A DNA stretch of 64,000 bases from Glycomyces terrestris (lineage in GTDB: Bacteria > Actinomycetota > Actinomycetes > Mycobacteriales > Micromonosporaceae), in the NCBI RefSeq assembly GCF_003933745.1, contig NZ_RSEB01000008.1:62001-126000 (forward strand), written 5' to 3'. The position numbers and the translations under genes were made by a program. The notes beneath the pieces are model-generated. The model saw only the letters and a program-made list of their open reading frames with translations. It was not told where the DNA came from and did no database searches. This document shows, piece after piece, positions 54,530 through 63,786 of this stretch. Position 1 is the first letter of the stretch. Each line of letters opens with the position of its first letter.

Positions 54530-56224
54530 ATGCACGCCTCCCCGCCACCCCTCCCGCGCTCCCGCGCCGCGGCGGCCGTCGCCGCCGCGGCCGCCGCAGT
54601 CCTCCTCGGCGTCCAGGTCGCGGCGTCCGCCGCGCCCGGTGCGGCGGACGCCGGAGCCGCCCAGGCCCCCCTCGCCGGGAACGGGCTCAGGTTCGACTAC
54701 GACCAGGACCACCTCCACGACCTCGTCACCGTCCGCCGCTCCGACGGTGCGCTCCTGCTGCACTCGGGCTCGGGCGCCGGGACGTACGCGGACGGCGTCG
54801 TCGTCGGCACCGGCTGGGGCGGGCGCGACGTCGTCATGGCCGGCGACCTGACCGGCGACGGCGTGCCCGACCTGCTCGCCCGGGAGACCGCGACCGGCGC
54901 GCTCACCCTGCACCCGGGCGACGGCGCCGGCGGCTTCGCGGCCGCGACCGGCGCGGGCACCGGCTGGAACGGGATGGGCGCCATCACCTCGGCGGGCGAC
55001 TTCGACGAGGACGGCGACCTCGACCTCCTCGCCGTGCGCGAAGCGGACGGGCGCCTGTACTTCTACCCCGGCGACGGCGCGGGCGGGTTCGGCTCCCGCA
55101 CCGCTATCGGCACGGGCTGGAACGTGATGGACAGGCTCGCGACCGTCGGCGACTTCAACGGCGACGGCTTCGACGACCTGTACGCCCACAGCGTCCGCGA
55201 CGGCGTCCACTACCTGTACCCGGGCAGGGCGGACGGGTTCTTCGGGGCCCGCGTCTCCCTCACCCAGAGCCTCGACCCTGGTCAGCTCGGCACGGCGTTC
55301 ACCGAGGTGACCGGCGGCGGCGACGAGGACCTCGTCGGGCTCGACCCCAGCTCCGGGGAGCTGCGGCACTTCACGCTCACCACCAGCGGCCGGGTCGGCG
55401 AGGTCACGTCCTCCGGCACCGGCTGGGGCCGGTACCGCCTCGCCACGGGCGCCGCGGACCGCGCGTACGACTTCGACGGCGACGGCAGGTCCGACCTCGT
55501 CGCCCAGCGCGGCGACACGATGTACGTCTACCCGGGCACGGGGGCCGGCGGGGTCGGCTCCCCGGTGTCGCAGGGCGTGGTCGTGTGGGCCGAGTTCCTC
55601 ACCCACCTCGCGACCGCCGGGAGCCTCGACCACGACGAGACCGCCGACGTCCTCACCCGCGACTCCGACGGGCAGCTGGTCCTGCGCTGGAACGACGGCA
55701 CCGGCATCGAGGGCACCGGGCTGGTCGTCGGCGGCAGCGGCTGGAACTCGATGGGCGTCATCGTGGCCGGGCACGATTACGACTCCGACGGACGGGACGA
55801 CGTCATCGCCGCGGACGCCGGCGGCGCCCTGTGGCTCTACCCGGGCGCCGACCACTCCGAGCTCGGCCCCCGCGTCGCGATCGGCTCCGGCTGGACCTCG
55901 ATGCGCGAGGTGACGGCCCCGGGCGACCTCGACCACGACGGCCGCGCCGACCTCCTCGCGATCAGGAAGTCCGACAACTGCATGTACTTCTACGCGGGCA
56001 GGGGCAACGGCACGTTCGCCGCCGGCGCCCAGGTGAGCTGCGGCTGGGGCGGCTACGACGAGGCCACCGCAGTCGGTGACCTCACCGGCGACGGCCGCGC
56101 CGACCTCGCGGCCCGCCGCGCCTCCGACGGCGCGCTGTTCCTCTACGCGGGCGACGGCAGCGGCGACCTCGGCGCGCGCACCCAGATCGGCACCGGCTGG
56201 AACGCGGTGGACCACATCGCCTGA
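54530..56224 (+). CDS. Secreted FG-GAP/VCBS beta-propeller protein 1
   Basis: A 564-residue protein with a signal peptide (AAAAVAAAAAAVLLGVQVAASAA). The rest consists of about ten FG-GAP/VCBS blades of ~45-55 residues, with Ca-binding-type loops such as DLTGDGVPDLLAR, DFDEDGDLDLLAV and DLDHDGRADLLAI and the inter-blade GTGWNxM motif. Blades near 200-280 are degenerate. The penultimate blade holds a Cys pair 20 residues apart (DNCMYFY ... VSCGWGG), present at the same place in three following paralogues. Such propellers bind surfaces, glycans or proteins outside the cell; no enzyme domain is present. It is first of a four-gene tandem family. Confidence 0.9.
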   Translation: MHASPPPLPRSRAAAAVAAAAAAVLLGVQVAASAAPGAADAGAAQAPLAGNGLRFDYDQDHLHDLVTVRRSDGALLLHSGSGAGTYADGVVVGTGWGGRDVVMAGDLTGDGVPDLLARETATGALTLHPGDGAGGFAAATGAGTGWNGMGAITSAGDFDEDGDLDLLAVREADGRLYFYPGDGAGGFGSRTAIGTGWNVMDRLATVGDFNGDGFDDLYAHSVRDGVHYLYPGRADGFFGARVSLTQSLDPGQLGTAFTEVTGGGDEDLVGLDPSSGELRHFTLTTSGRVGEVTSSGTGWGRYRLATGAADRAYDFDGDGRSDLVAQRGDTMYVYPGTGAGGVGSPVSQGVVVWAEFLTHLATAGSLDHDETADVLTRDSDGQLVLRWNDGTGIEGTGLVVGGSGWNSMGVIVAGHDYDSDGRDDVIAADAGGALWLYPGADHSELGPRVAIGSGWTSMREVTAPGDLDHDGRADLLAIRKSDNCMYFYAGRGNGTFAAGAQVSCGWGGYDEATAVGDLTGDGRADLAARRASDGALFLYAGDGSGDLGARTQIGTGWNAVDHIA

Positions 56225-56233
56225 CGGCGGTTC

Positions 56234-56270
56234 GACGGAGGCCGCGACCGGACCGGTCGCGGCCTCCGTC
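56234..56270 (+). terminator. Terminator after FG-GAP gene 1
   Basis: A perfect 18-bp stem (GACGGAGGCCGCGACCGG and complement) around a single base, ten bases past the stop. Confidence 0.88.
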
Positions 56271-56484
56271 GTCCTCCCCGGGCCGCCGGCACCTGACGTC
56301 CACCGTGGATACACCGGCCGTTCACGCCGGGACCGGTCGCCCCAGGGCGGTGACCGGGCCTCCCTCATCCGTTCGGCCCCTTTCGGAACCGAAGTGCGTC
56401 AAGTAGCACTGAGTGAGCGTCCTCTATACAAGGCCGCGGAGACGCGGCCGGAACCGGACCCCCTTATCCGACAGGATGCTTGCA

Positions 56485-58215
56485 ATGCAACGGAACAGCA
56501 CCCGGAGGCGCCGCCTCCTCCGAGCCGCGGCGCTCGCCGCCGGCGCGGCCCTGATCGCCGCGCCGGGCACCGCCGCCGCCCAGACCGCCGAGGCCGAGAC
56601 CGCACCTGGCTCCGCACCCGACTCCGCGTCCGACGCCGCACCTGAGACCGCCGCCGCCGAGACCAGCCGCGACTACGACGGCGACGGCCACGACGACCTC
56701 CTCACCATCCGCCGCAACGGCCGGCTGATCCTCCACGCCGGCAACGGCGACGGCACCTTCGACCCCGGGGTCGCCCTCGGCCACGGCTGGGGCGCCTACG
56801 ACATGAGCGCCGCCGGCGACCTCACCGGCGACGGCCTCCCCGACCTCCTCGCCCGCGAGAACGAGACGGGCGCCCTCTACACCTACCCCGGCGACGGCGC
56901 GGGCGGCTTCACGGCGCGCCTCCCCGCCGGCTCCGGGTGGAACACCTACGGCATGTTCACGGCCGCAGGGGACTTCGACGGCGACGGCGTCGTCGACCTC
57001 CTCGGCGTCCGCGAATCCGACGACGTGCTCCACCTGTTCCACGGCCTCGGCGACGGCAGGTTCGGCGCCCGCACCGTCGCCGGGTCGGGCTGGGACGGAT
57101 GGGACTCGCTCACCACCCTCGGCGACGTCGACCAGGACGGCTGCGACGACGTCCTCGGCCGCGAGCAGGCCTCCGGGCAGTACACCGTGTTCCTCGGGAA
57201 CTGCGCGGGCGGCTTCGGCGCGACCGTGGCCTCCGAGGCCGCGTTCACGCCCCGCGCCGGAGGCTACGCCTCCGACGTGGCGGGCGGCGGCGACTACAAC
57301 GGGGACGGCCTCGGCGACGTCCTCGCCGTCGACGGCCGCTCCGGCGAGCTGTCCCTCACCACCCTCACCGGCGACCCCGAGCCCGTCGTCGACGCCGTCG
57401 GCCTCGGCACCGGCTGGAGCGACGAGCGGCTCCCCGCCGTCCCGGCGGACTGGAGCTACGACTACGGCGTCGACGGCAAGACCGACGTGTACGCGCGGCG
57501 CGCCTCCGACGGCGCGCTGATCTCTTACACCGGCAACGGCAGCGGCTCCTTCAGCAACGTCTACCAGGTCGGCACCGGCTGGGCGGGCCTGACGCTCGTC
57601 GAGACCGCCGGCGACGTCGACGAGGACGGCTTCCAGGACGTCATCGCCCGCAGCGCCGACGGCGTGCTGTGGCTCTACCGCGGCACCGGCGACGCCGGCG
57701 GGCTGACCGGGCCCGTGCGGATCGGCAGCGGCTGGAACAGCTTCGACGCCATCGTGTCCGGGCACGACTTCAACGGCGACGGCTGGACGGACCTCGTCGC
57801 GCGCAGCGCCGCCGCCGGGACGATGCACGTGTACTCCGGCCACGGCGACGGCACGTTCGAGCACTCGCTCCAGTTCGGCGTCGGCTGGGACGCCCTGCGC
57901 GACCTCACGATGGCCGGCGACCTCGACCACGACGGCCGCGCCGACCTCCTCGGCGTCCGCGAGTCCGACGGGTGCCTCTACCTGTACCGGGGCAACGGGA
58001 GCAGCGTCTCCGAGGCCGTGAAGGTCGGCTGCGGCTGGGACGGCCTCGACGCCATCGCCGCCGTCGGCGACTTCAGCGGCGACGGCCACGCCGACATCGT
58101 CGCCCGCCGCGCCGCCGACGGCCACCTGTTCTTGTACCGCGGCGACGCGAACGGGAACTTCACCACCCCGATCCGCATCGGCACCGGCTGGAACGGCGTC
58201 GACGCGATCGCCTGA
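56485..58215 (+). CDS. Secreted FG-GAP/VCBS beta-propeller protein 2
   Basis: A 576-residue paralogue. ATG 56485 gives a standard signal peptide (RRRRLLRAAALAAGAALIAAPGTAAAQ); ATG 56476 is possible. An Ala/Glu/Thr/Pro linker precedes about ten blades with DYDGDGHDDLL, DFDGDGVVDLLGV and DLDHDGRADLLGV loops. The shared Cys pair is in DGCLYLY ... VKVGCGWDGLD. A second pair (QDGCDDVL ... LGNCAGGF) is private to this copy. The end IGTGWNGVDAIA is shared with the other paralogues. It is flanked by terminators on both sides, so it is a separate transcription unit. Confidence 0.9.
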   Translation: MQRNSTRRRRLLRAAALAAGAALIAAPGTAAAQTAEAETAPGSAPDSASDAAPETAAAETSRDYDGDGHDDLLTIRRNGRLILHAGNGDGTFDPGVALGHGWGAYDMSAAGDLTGDGLPDLLARENETGALYTYPGDGAGGFTARLPAGSGWNTYGMFTAAGDFDGDGVVDLLGVRESDDVLHLFHGLGDGRFGARTVAGSGWDGWDSLTTLGDVDQDGCDDVLGREQASGQYTVFLGNCAGGFGATVASEAAFTPRAGGYASDVAGGGDYNGDGLGDVLAVDGRSGELSLTTLTGDPEPVVDAVGLGTGWSDERLPAVPADWSYDYGVDGKTDVYARRASDGALISYTGNGSGSFSNVYQVGTGWAGLTLVETAGDVDEDGFQDVIARSADGVLWLYRGTGDAGGLTGPVRIGSGWNSFDAIVSGHDFNGDGWTDLVARSAAAGTMHVYSGHGDGTFEHSLQFGVGWDALRDLTMAGDLDHDGRADLLGVRESDGCLYLYRGNGSSVSEAVKVGCGWDGLDAIAAVGDFSGDGHADIVARRAADGHLFLYRGDANGNFTTPIRIGTGWNGVDAIA

Positions 58216-58229
58216 CGCGCCACCGCGAC

Positions 58230-58267
58230 GGCCCGGCCGCCGACCCCGCGAGGGCGGCGGCCGGGCC
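58230..58267 (+). terminator. Terminator after FG-GAP gene 2
   Basis: GGCCCGGCCGCC and its complement enclose a 14-base loop. GCCTTTCGT follows. Confidence 0.85.
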
Positions 58268-58370
58268 GCCTTTCGTCTACCGTGGAACCGTACGCAACCG
58301 CGCGACTCCCAGACGCGTGTACGAGACGGCGCGTCCCGCGCCCCCACCCCCCGAACCCCAGGACACCCGC

Positions 58371-61300
58371 ATGCACACACCCCATAGGCGACCGCACCGC
58401 ACCGCCGCCCTCACCGCCGCCGCGGTGGCGGCGGCCCTCCTCGCCGTCCCGGTCGCCGCGGCCGCCCAGACCGGAGCGACCGACTGCGCCGCCCTCGGCG
58501 CCGAGCCCTCGGCGACCGGCCTCGTGGCCGCCCTGGAGACCGCCGTCGCCTGCCAGGTCGAGGTGCGGATCGCGAACGCCTCCAGCCCGCACGAGTCCCT
58601 CTGGGCGACCCCGGACGGCCGGATCCACCTCGTCCAGACCGCCGACCCCGTCCAGGACGACGCCGCCGGCGAACCCGCCGACACCACCCTCGTCGAGGCC
58701 GACGGCACACTCTCCCAAGCGAACTCGCCCGTCGAGTTCGCCTTCAACACCGCCGCCGGCGGCGACTGGCTCATGCGGACCGAGCTCGCGACCCTCGACT
58801 GGACCGGCGACCAGCCCGCGCCCGCGGCCTCCGGCAGCACCGCCGTCTACGAGGGCCTCGCCGCCGGCCTCGACCTCGAAGCCCGGGCCGCGGCCTCCTA
58901 CGTGGACCTCCGCTTCACGGCCGCCGACCCCGGCGCGTGGCAGGCGCTGGCCGCCGGCCTGGTCCTCGACCCCGTGAACGACGCCTCGATCGAGGACGGG
59001 ACCGTGTACGTGTACGACCTGGAGGGCGTCGACGGCGAGCAGACCAGCGCGTTCACCGTGCGCGACGCGAACGGGGCCGCGGTCGCCGCCACCCCCGCGT
59101 TCGACGGCACCGGGCCGCTCGCGCTCACCGTCGACGAGGCCTTCCTCGCCGACGCGGCGTACCCGCTCACCCTGAGCACCCAGTGGGTCCGGCACGTCTA
59201 CGGCGTCGCCGAATGGGGCGCCGTCACCTCCGCCGACACGGACCTGACCCTGTTCCGCGGCGAAGCCGGACTCGACCAGCCCTACTTCGAAGCCGCAGGC
59301 GAGACCGGCGACGCCCTCGTCGGCGCCTACTGCGACGCGATCGCCGACGCCGCGTGCGAGACGACCGCGCAGGCCGCCTCCTACTGGAACTTCTGGAGCA
59401 GCCGCCCCCACCGGCTCACCCCCTCCTCGGCGCCGTCGCTGACGTACACGCTGGAATCCGCGGTCTTCAGCGTCGAAGCCGCCGCAGGGGCGGCGTGCGT
59501 CGCCCCCGACCTCGGGTACGTCCAGATCTACGAGCCCTCGTCGTCCTGGGCGCACCTCCCCGAGCCCTACGCCGGCCAGGCCCCGATCGCCGGCGAGTGC
59601 GTCGACGGCACCGCCGTATACGCGGTCGACCGCCTCAACATCGGCAACACCACCCTGACCGCGTTCGCCATGACCGAGAGCGCGGCGACCGCCCGCTTCG
59701 ACGGCGGCACCGCCCGCCTCGACGCCTACTTCGCGATCGGCAGGAGCTACACCGTCTCCAGGAACGCCTGCCCGGCCGCCGACCAGGACGACTCGACCGT
59801 GACCTACGGGAAGTTCACCACCGACTTCTGGCGCCCCGACCTCATCGACCCCGGCCTCACCTGGACCGCCACCATCATCGACGACGCCACCGACGAGACC
59901 GTGTTCACCACCGCGCCCGCCGCGGTCGCCGAAGGCGCCAACCCGACCGCGACCGTCGAGATCCAAGACGGCGTCTTCACCCTCGTACACGAGATCACCG
60001 GCCCTGGTGGGCAGTCCAAGACCTGGTCCTGCGCCCTCCGCATCGACACCGACGCCCCCGACATCATCGACATCGACGTCGCCGAAGGCCCCCACTACGT
60101 CGGCGAGACCGTCCCCGTCCAGGTGACCATCGACGACGAGTCGTACGCGTACGGCTCGGTGCGCCTGTGGTGCTCGGCCTGGCTCAACTGCTGGGGCGGG
60201 CAGGACGTGACCAGCGGCGACCCGGTCGAGATCAGGGTCCAGGCCGTGAAGACCCACACCTCCGTCACGGTCTCGGCCACCGACAAGGCCGGGAACCAGA
60301 CGGTGAAGACCTTCACCCTCACGGTCACCGCCCCGAGCAACGACTACGACGTCGACGGCTACCAGGACCTGGTCACGGTCCGCCGCGCCGACGGCAGCCT
60401 CATGTTCCACAGGGGCAAGGGCGCCGCGGGCTTCGAGTCCCCGGTGTCCCTCGGCACCGGCTGGGGCCCCATGGACGTCGTCATGGCAGGGGACCTCACC
60501 GGCGACCGCCTCCCCGACCTGCTCGCCCGCGACACCCGCACCGGCGTCATGTACACCTACCCCGGCGACGGCGAAGGCGGCCTCGAACCCCGCGTCCAGG
60601 TCGGCACCGGCTGGAACCTCATGGCCGACTTCACCTCCGCGGTCGACGTCGACGGCGACGGGAACATCGACCTCGTCGCCGCCTCCGACCGCACCGACAA
60701 GCTGTACCTGTACCCCGGCCTCGGGAACGGCCGCTTCGGCGCGCGCAGCACCATCGCGAACACCTCGCTCACCGAGTGGTCGGCCTGGGACAACCTCACC
60801 ACCGTGGACATCTGCCGCGACGGGACCCCGGACCTGCTCCTCGACTGGACGCCGCTGTCGGACAGGTACGACATCCTCTGCCTCGACGGCGACGGCGGGA
60901 TCGAGTGGACGCGGAGCCTCGACGAAGACCTCGTCCCCGGTTCCGAGGACGACGGCAACCGGTACGTCCAGATCGTCGGCAACGGCGACTACTCCGGCGA
61001 CGGCGTGGGCGACCTCCTCGCCGTCGACGCCCGCACCGGGAAGATGGTGCTCCGCAGCTACGACGCCTACCCGTTCGAGCTCGAAGAGGCGATCACGGTC
61101 GGATCCGGCTGGGCCGGATACGAACTGCCCGTCGCCGAGGACGAGCGGTCCTACGACTACTACAGCGACGGCAACAGTGACGTCCTCGCCTGGCGCAAGT
61201 CCACCGGCGTCCTCTACCACTACCACGGCACCGGTGCGGGGCTCAGCGGCGTCGGCCACTTCACCGAGAACCTGGGCGGCGCCAACCTGGTCGAGACCGC

Positions 61301-61910
61301 CGGGGACATGAACGGCGACGGCCGCAACGACGTCCTCGTCCGGTTCGCCGACGGCGCCCTGTACGCCTACCCGGGAACCGGCCAGGCCTACTACGAGACC
61401 GGCCGCATCAAGGTCGGCACCGGCTGGAACGCCATGAGCGCCATCGTCTCCGGGCAGGACTTCAACGCCGACGGCAGGGTCGACGTGCTCGCCCGCGAGC
61501 AGGCCACCGGAAAGCTCTGGCTCTACCCGGGCACCGGCGCGGGCACGCTCGGGTCGCGCGTGCAGATCGGGTCCGGGTGGGAGAAGCTCCGCGACATCGT
61601 CGCCGCGGGCGACCTCGACCACGACGGCCACGCCGACCTCCTCGCGGTCCGCAAGTCCGACAACTGCCTGTACCGGTACGACAGCACCGGGACCGGCGCC
61701 CTCCAGAGCGGCGTCAAGGTCGGTTGCGGCTGGGCCGGGCTCGACGCGCTCGCGTCCGTCGGCGACTTCGACAACGACGGTCGCGCCGACTTCATCGTCC
61801 GCAGGACGTCCGACGGGAAGCTGTTCCTGTACAAGGGCACCGGCACGGGCGTCTTCACCGCCGCCGTCGCCGTCGGCTCCGGCTGGAACGCGATCGACAT
61901 GATCGCCTGA
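58371..61910 (+). CDS. Secreted FG-GAP/VCBS protein 3 with large N-terminal beta domain
   Basis: A 1179-residue protein. After a signal peptide (TAALTAAAVAAALLAVPVAAAAQ), residues ~35-330 resemble the N-terminal beta region of actinobacterial LamG/RHS-type surface proteins (SPVEFAFNTAAGGDWLMR, STAVYEGLAAGLDLEARA, YPLTLSTQWV). Residues ~330-500 are DNRLRE-like strand regions with many Cys and Trp (ASYWNFWSSRPHRLTPSS). Residues ~500-660 look Ig-like (GHYVGETVPVQVTIDD-type). From ~665 the FG-GAP blades start and run to the end with the shared Cys pair (DNCLYRY ... VKVGCGWAGLD). It looks like the family propeller joined to an older surface-protein N-terminus. Confidence 0.88.
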   Translation: MHTPHRRPHRTAALTAAAVAAALLAVPVAAAAQTGATDCAALGAEPSATGLVAALETAVACQVEVRIANASSPHESLWATPDGRIHLVQTADPVQDDAAGEPADTTLVEADGTLSQANSPVEFAFNTAAGGDWLMRTELATLDWTGDQPAPAASGSTAVYEGLAAGLDLEARAAASYVDLRFTAADPGAWQALAAGLVLDPVNDASIEDGTVYVYDLEGVDGEQTSAFTVRDANGAAVAATPAFDGTGPLALTVDEAFLADAAYPLTLSTQWVRHVYGVAEWGAVTSADTDLTLFRGEAGLDQPYFEAAGETGDALVGAYCDAIADAACETTAQAASYWNFWSSRPHRLTPSSAPSLTYTLESAVFSVEAAAGAACVAPDLGYVQIYEPSSSWAHLPEPYAGQAPIAGECVDGTAVYAVDRLNIGNTTLTAFAMTESAATARFDGGTARLDAYFAIGRSYTVSRNACPAADQDDSTVTYGKFTTDFWRPDLIDPGLTWTATIIDDATDETVFTTAPAAVAEGANPTATVEIQDGVFTLVHEITGPGGQSKTWSCALRIDTDAPDIIDIDVAEGPHYVGETVPVQVTIDDESYAYGSVRLWCSAWLNCWGGQDVTSGDPVEIRVQAVKTHTSVTVSATDKAGNQTVKTFTLTVTAPSNDYDVDGYQDLVTVRRADGSLMFHRGKGAAGFESPVSLGTGWGPMDVVMAGDLTGDRLPDLLARDTRTGVMYTYPGDGEGGLEPRVQVGTGWNLMADFTSAVDVDGDGNIDLVAASDRTDKLYLYPGLGNGRFGARSTIANTSLTEWSAWDNLTTVDICRDGTPDLLLDWTPLSDRYDILCLDGDGGIEWTRSLDEDLVPGSEDDGNRYVQIVGNGDYSGDGVGDLLAVDARTGKMVLRSYDAYPFELEEAITVGSGWAGYELPVAEDERSYDYYSDGNSDVLAWRKSTGVLYHYHGTGAGLSGVGHFTENLGGANLVETAGDMNGDGRNDVLVRFADGALYAYPGTGQAYYETGRIKVGTGWNAMSAIVSGQDFNADGRVDVLAREQATGKLWLYPGTGAGTLGSRVQIGSGWEKLRDIVAAGDLDHDGHADLLAVRKSDNCLYRYDSTGTGALQSGVKVGCGWAGLDALASVGDFDNDGRADFIVRRTSDGKLFLYKGTGTGVFTAAVAVGSGWNAIDMIA

Positions 61911-61965
61911 CCGCTGCCGCAGCCGCGGCAGTGCCAACTCGCTCGACACACCGGAGGACCACCCC

Positions 61966-63732
61966 ATGCACCCGCCCCCTGGACGGCGCCGCCGCCTCAC
62001 GGCCGCCGCTGCCGCCGGCGCCGCCGCCGCGCTGCTCACCGCACCCGCCGCCGGCGCAGCGACCGTTGCTTCCGAACCGACCGGCGGCCCCGATCGGGCG
62101 TCGTTCGCCGTCGTCGACGGCTCCGACAGCCGCTCCCTGCCCGCGGCGGCGAACGCGTACGACTACGACGGCGACCGCCTCCAGGACCTTTACACGGTCC
62201 GCAAATCCGACGGAGCCCTGCTCTTCCACGCCGGCAACGGCGACGGGACCTTCGCCGCCGCGGTCGCGAAGGGCACCGGCTGGGGCGGTTTCGACGTCGT
62301 CATGGCCGGCGACCTCACCGGCGACGGCGTCCCCGACCTCCTCGGCCGGGACGCGCGCACCGGGACGCTCTTCACGTACCCCGGCAACGGATCAGGGGGC
62401 CTCGGCGCCCGCATCAGCGCCGGCACCGGATGGAACGCGCTGGGCGCCTTCACCTCCGGCGGCGACTTCGACGACGACGGGGACCTCGACCTCTATGCCG
62501 TCCGCCGACCGGGGGACGTGCTGCGCTTCTACCCCGGCAACGGCGACGGCACGTTCGCGGCCCCCTGGGGCGTCGACCTCAACCAGGTGCCCGACCAGGT
62601 CTGGGACGAGGCGGCCGCCCTCGGCACCATCGGCAGCGTCACCGGCGAGGGCGGCCCGGACCTGCTGCTCTACACCTCGGACGGCGGCCTGCACCTCCTG
62701 CGCACCGAGAGCTCCACGATCCTCGACTATGAGCACTCGGTGTCCCGCGAACCCCAGGACAGGCAGCGGTTCCGGCAGATCACCTCGGTCGGCGACCAGA
62801 CCTCCGACGGCGCCGCGGACCTCGTCGCGACCGACTCGCGCACCGGCGAGCTCGTCATGTTCGCCAGCGATCCGGTCTACGGCTTCACGATCGAGCCCGT
62901 CGCGGGCGGCGCCGGCGAGGCCGGAAGCTACCGGCTCCCGGCCACCGACCTCGACCGGACCTACGACTACGACCTGACCGGCACCGCCGACATCATGGCC
63001 CGCCGGACCGGCGGCACGGACATGGCCTTCTACCCCGGGACCGGCACCGGGTTCGGGCCGTCCGCGCCCCTGAACATCTACTTCGGCTGGGAGGACCTGA
63101 TCGAGTCCGCCGGCGACATCGACGGCGACGGGTACGCCGACCTGCTCGCGAGGTCGACCGGCACGGGCGAGCTGAAGGTCCTCCCCGGCATCGGATCCCC
63201 CGGATACCTCGAGCTCCAGTCGCCGGTCGTCCAGGTGGGCACCGGCTGGCACCGGATGAGCGCGATCGTGTCCGGCCATGACCACGACGGTGACGGCGCG
63301 ATCGACATCGTCGCCCGGGAGGCGTCCACCGGCGTCCTGTGGCTCTACCCGGGCGACGGCGACGGCACCGTCGGCACCCGCGTCAAGATCGGGACGGGAT
63401 GGAACGGCATGCGGGAGATCACCGCCGCCGGGGACCTCGACCACGACGGGCACGCCGACGTGCTCGCGGTCCGGAACTCCGACGAGTGCCTGTACCTCTA
63501 CCGCGGGAACGGCGACGGCACCCTGCGCTCCGCGGTGAGGGTCGGCTGCGGGTGGGCGGGTCTCGACGCGCTCACCGCCACGGGCGACTTCGGCAACGAC
63601 GGCCACGGCGACCTCCTCGCGCGGCGCACCTCCGACGGCGGGCTGTTCCTGTACCGGGGCGACGGCACCGGCGGCTTCACGGCGGCCGTCCCCGTGGGCA
63701 CCGGCTGGAACGCGATGGACCTCATCGTCTGA
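61966..63732 (+). CDS. Secreted FG-GAP/VCBS beta-propeller protein 4
   Basis: A 588-residue paralogue with GGAGG eight bases before ATG 61966, only 55 bases after gene 3, so the two may be co-transcribed. A signal peptide (LTAAAAAGAAAALLTAPAAGAA) is followed by about ten blades (DLTGDGVPDLLGR, DFDDDGDLDLYAV, DIDGDGYADLLAR, DLDHDGHADVLAV). The shared Cys pair is DECLYLY ... VRVGCGWAGLD and the end is VGTGWNAMDLIV. It lacks the extra cysteines of copies 2 and 3. No sortase or membrane anchor is present, so it should be released or held non-covalently. Confidence 0.9.
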   Translation: MHPPPGRRRRLTAAAAAGAAAALLTAPAAGAATVASEPTGGPDRASFAVVDGSDSRSLPAAANAYDYDGDRLQDLYTVRKSDGALLFHAGNGDGTFAAAVAKGTGWGGFDVVMAGDLTGDGVPDLLGRDARTGTLFTYPGNGSGGLGARISAGTGWNALGAFTSGGDFDDDGDLDLYAVRRPGDVLRFYPGNGDGTFAAPWGVDLNQVPDQVWDEAAALGTIGSVTGEGGPDLLLYTSDGGLHLLRTESSTILDYEHSVSREPQDRQRFRQITSVGDQTSDGAADLVATDSRTGELVMFASDPVYGFTIEPVAGGAGEAGSYRLPATDLDRTYDYDLTGTADIMARRTGGTDMAFYPGTGTGFGPSAPLNIYFGWEDLIESAGDIDGDGYADLLARSTGTGELKVLPGIGSPGYLELQSPVVQVGTGWHRMSAIVSGHDHDGDGAIDIVAREASTGVLWLYPGDGDGTVGTRVKIGTGWNGMREITAAGDLDHDGHADVLAVRNSDECLYLYRGNGDGTLRSAVRVGCGWAGLDALTATGDFGNDGHGDLLARRTSDGGLFLYRGDGTGGFTAAVPVGTGWNAMDLIV

Positions 63733-63743
63733 CCTGCGGCACC

Positions 63744-63780
63744 GCGAGGGCCCGGCTCCAGCGGGAGCCGGGCCCTTCGC
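63744..63780. terminator. Terminator between FG-GAP gene 4 and the LacI-family gene
   Basis: GGGCCCGGCTCC, four bases, then the complement; the stem extends through GCGA/TTCGC. It lies between converging genes. Confidence 0.9.
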
Positions 63781-63786
63781 CGTTCG

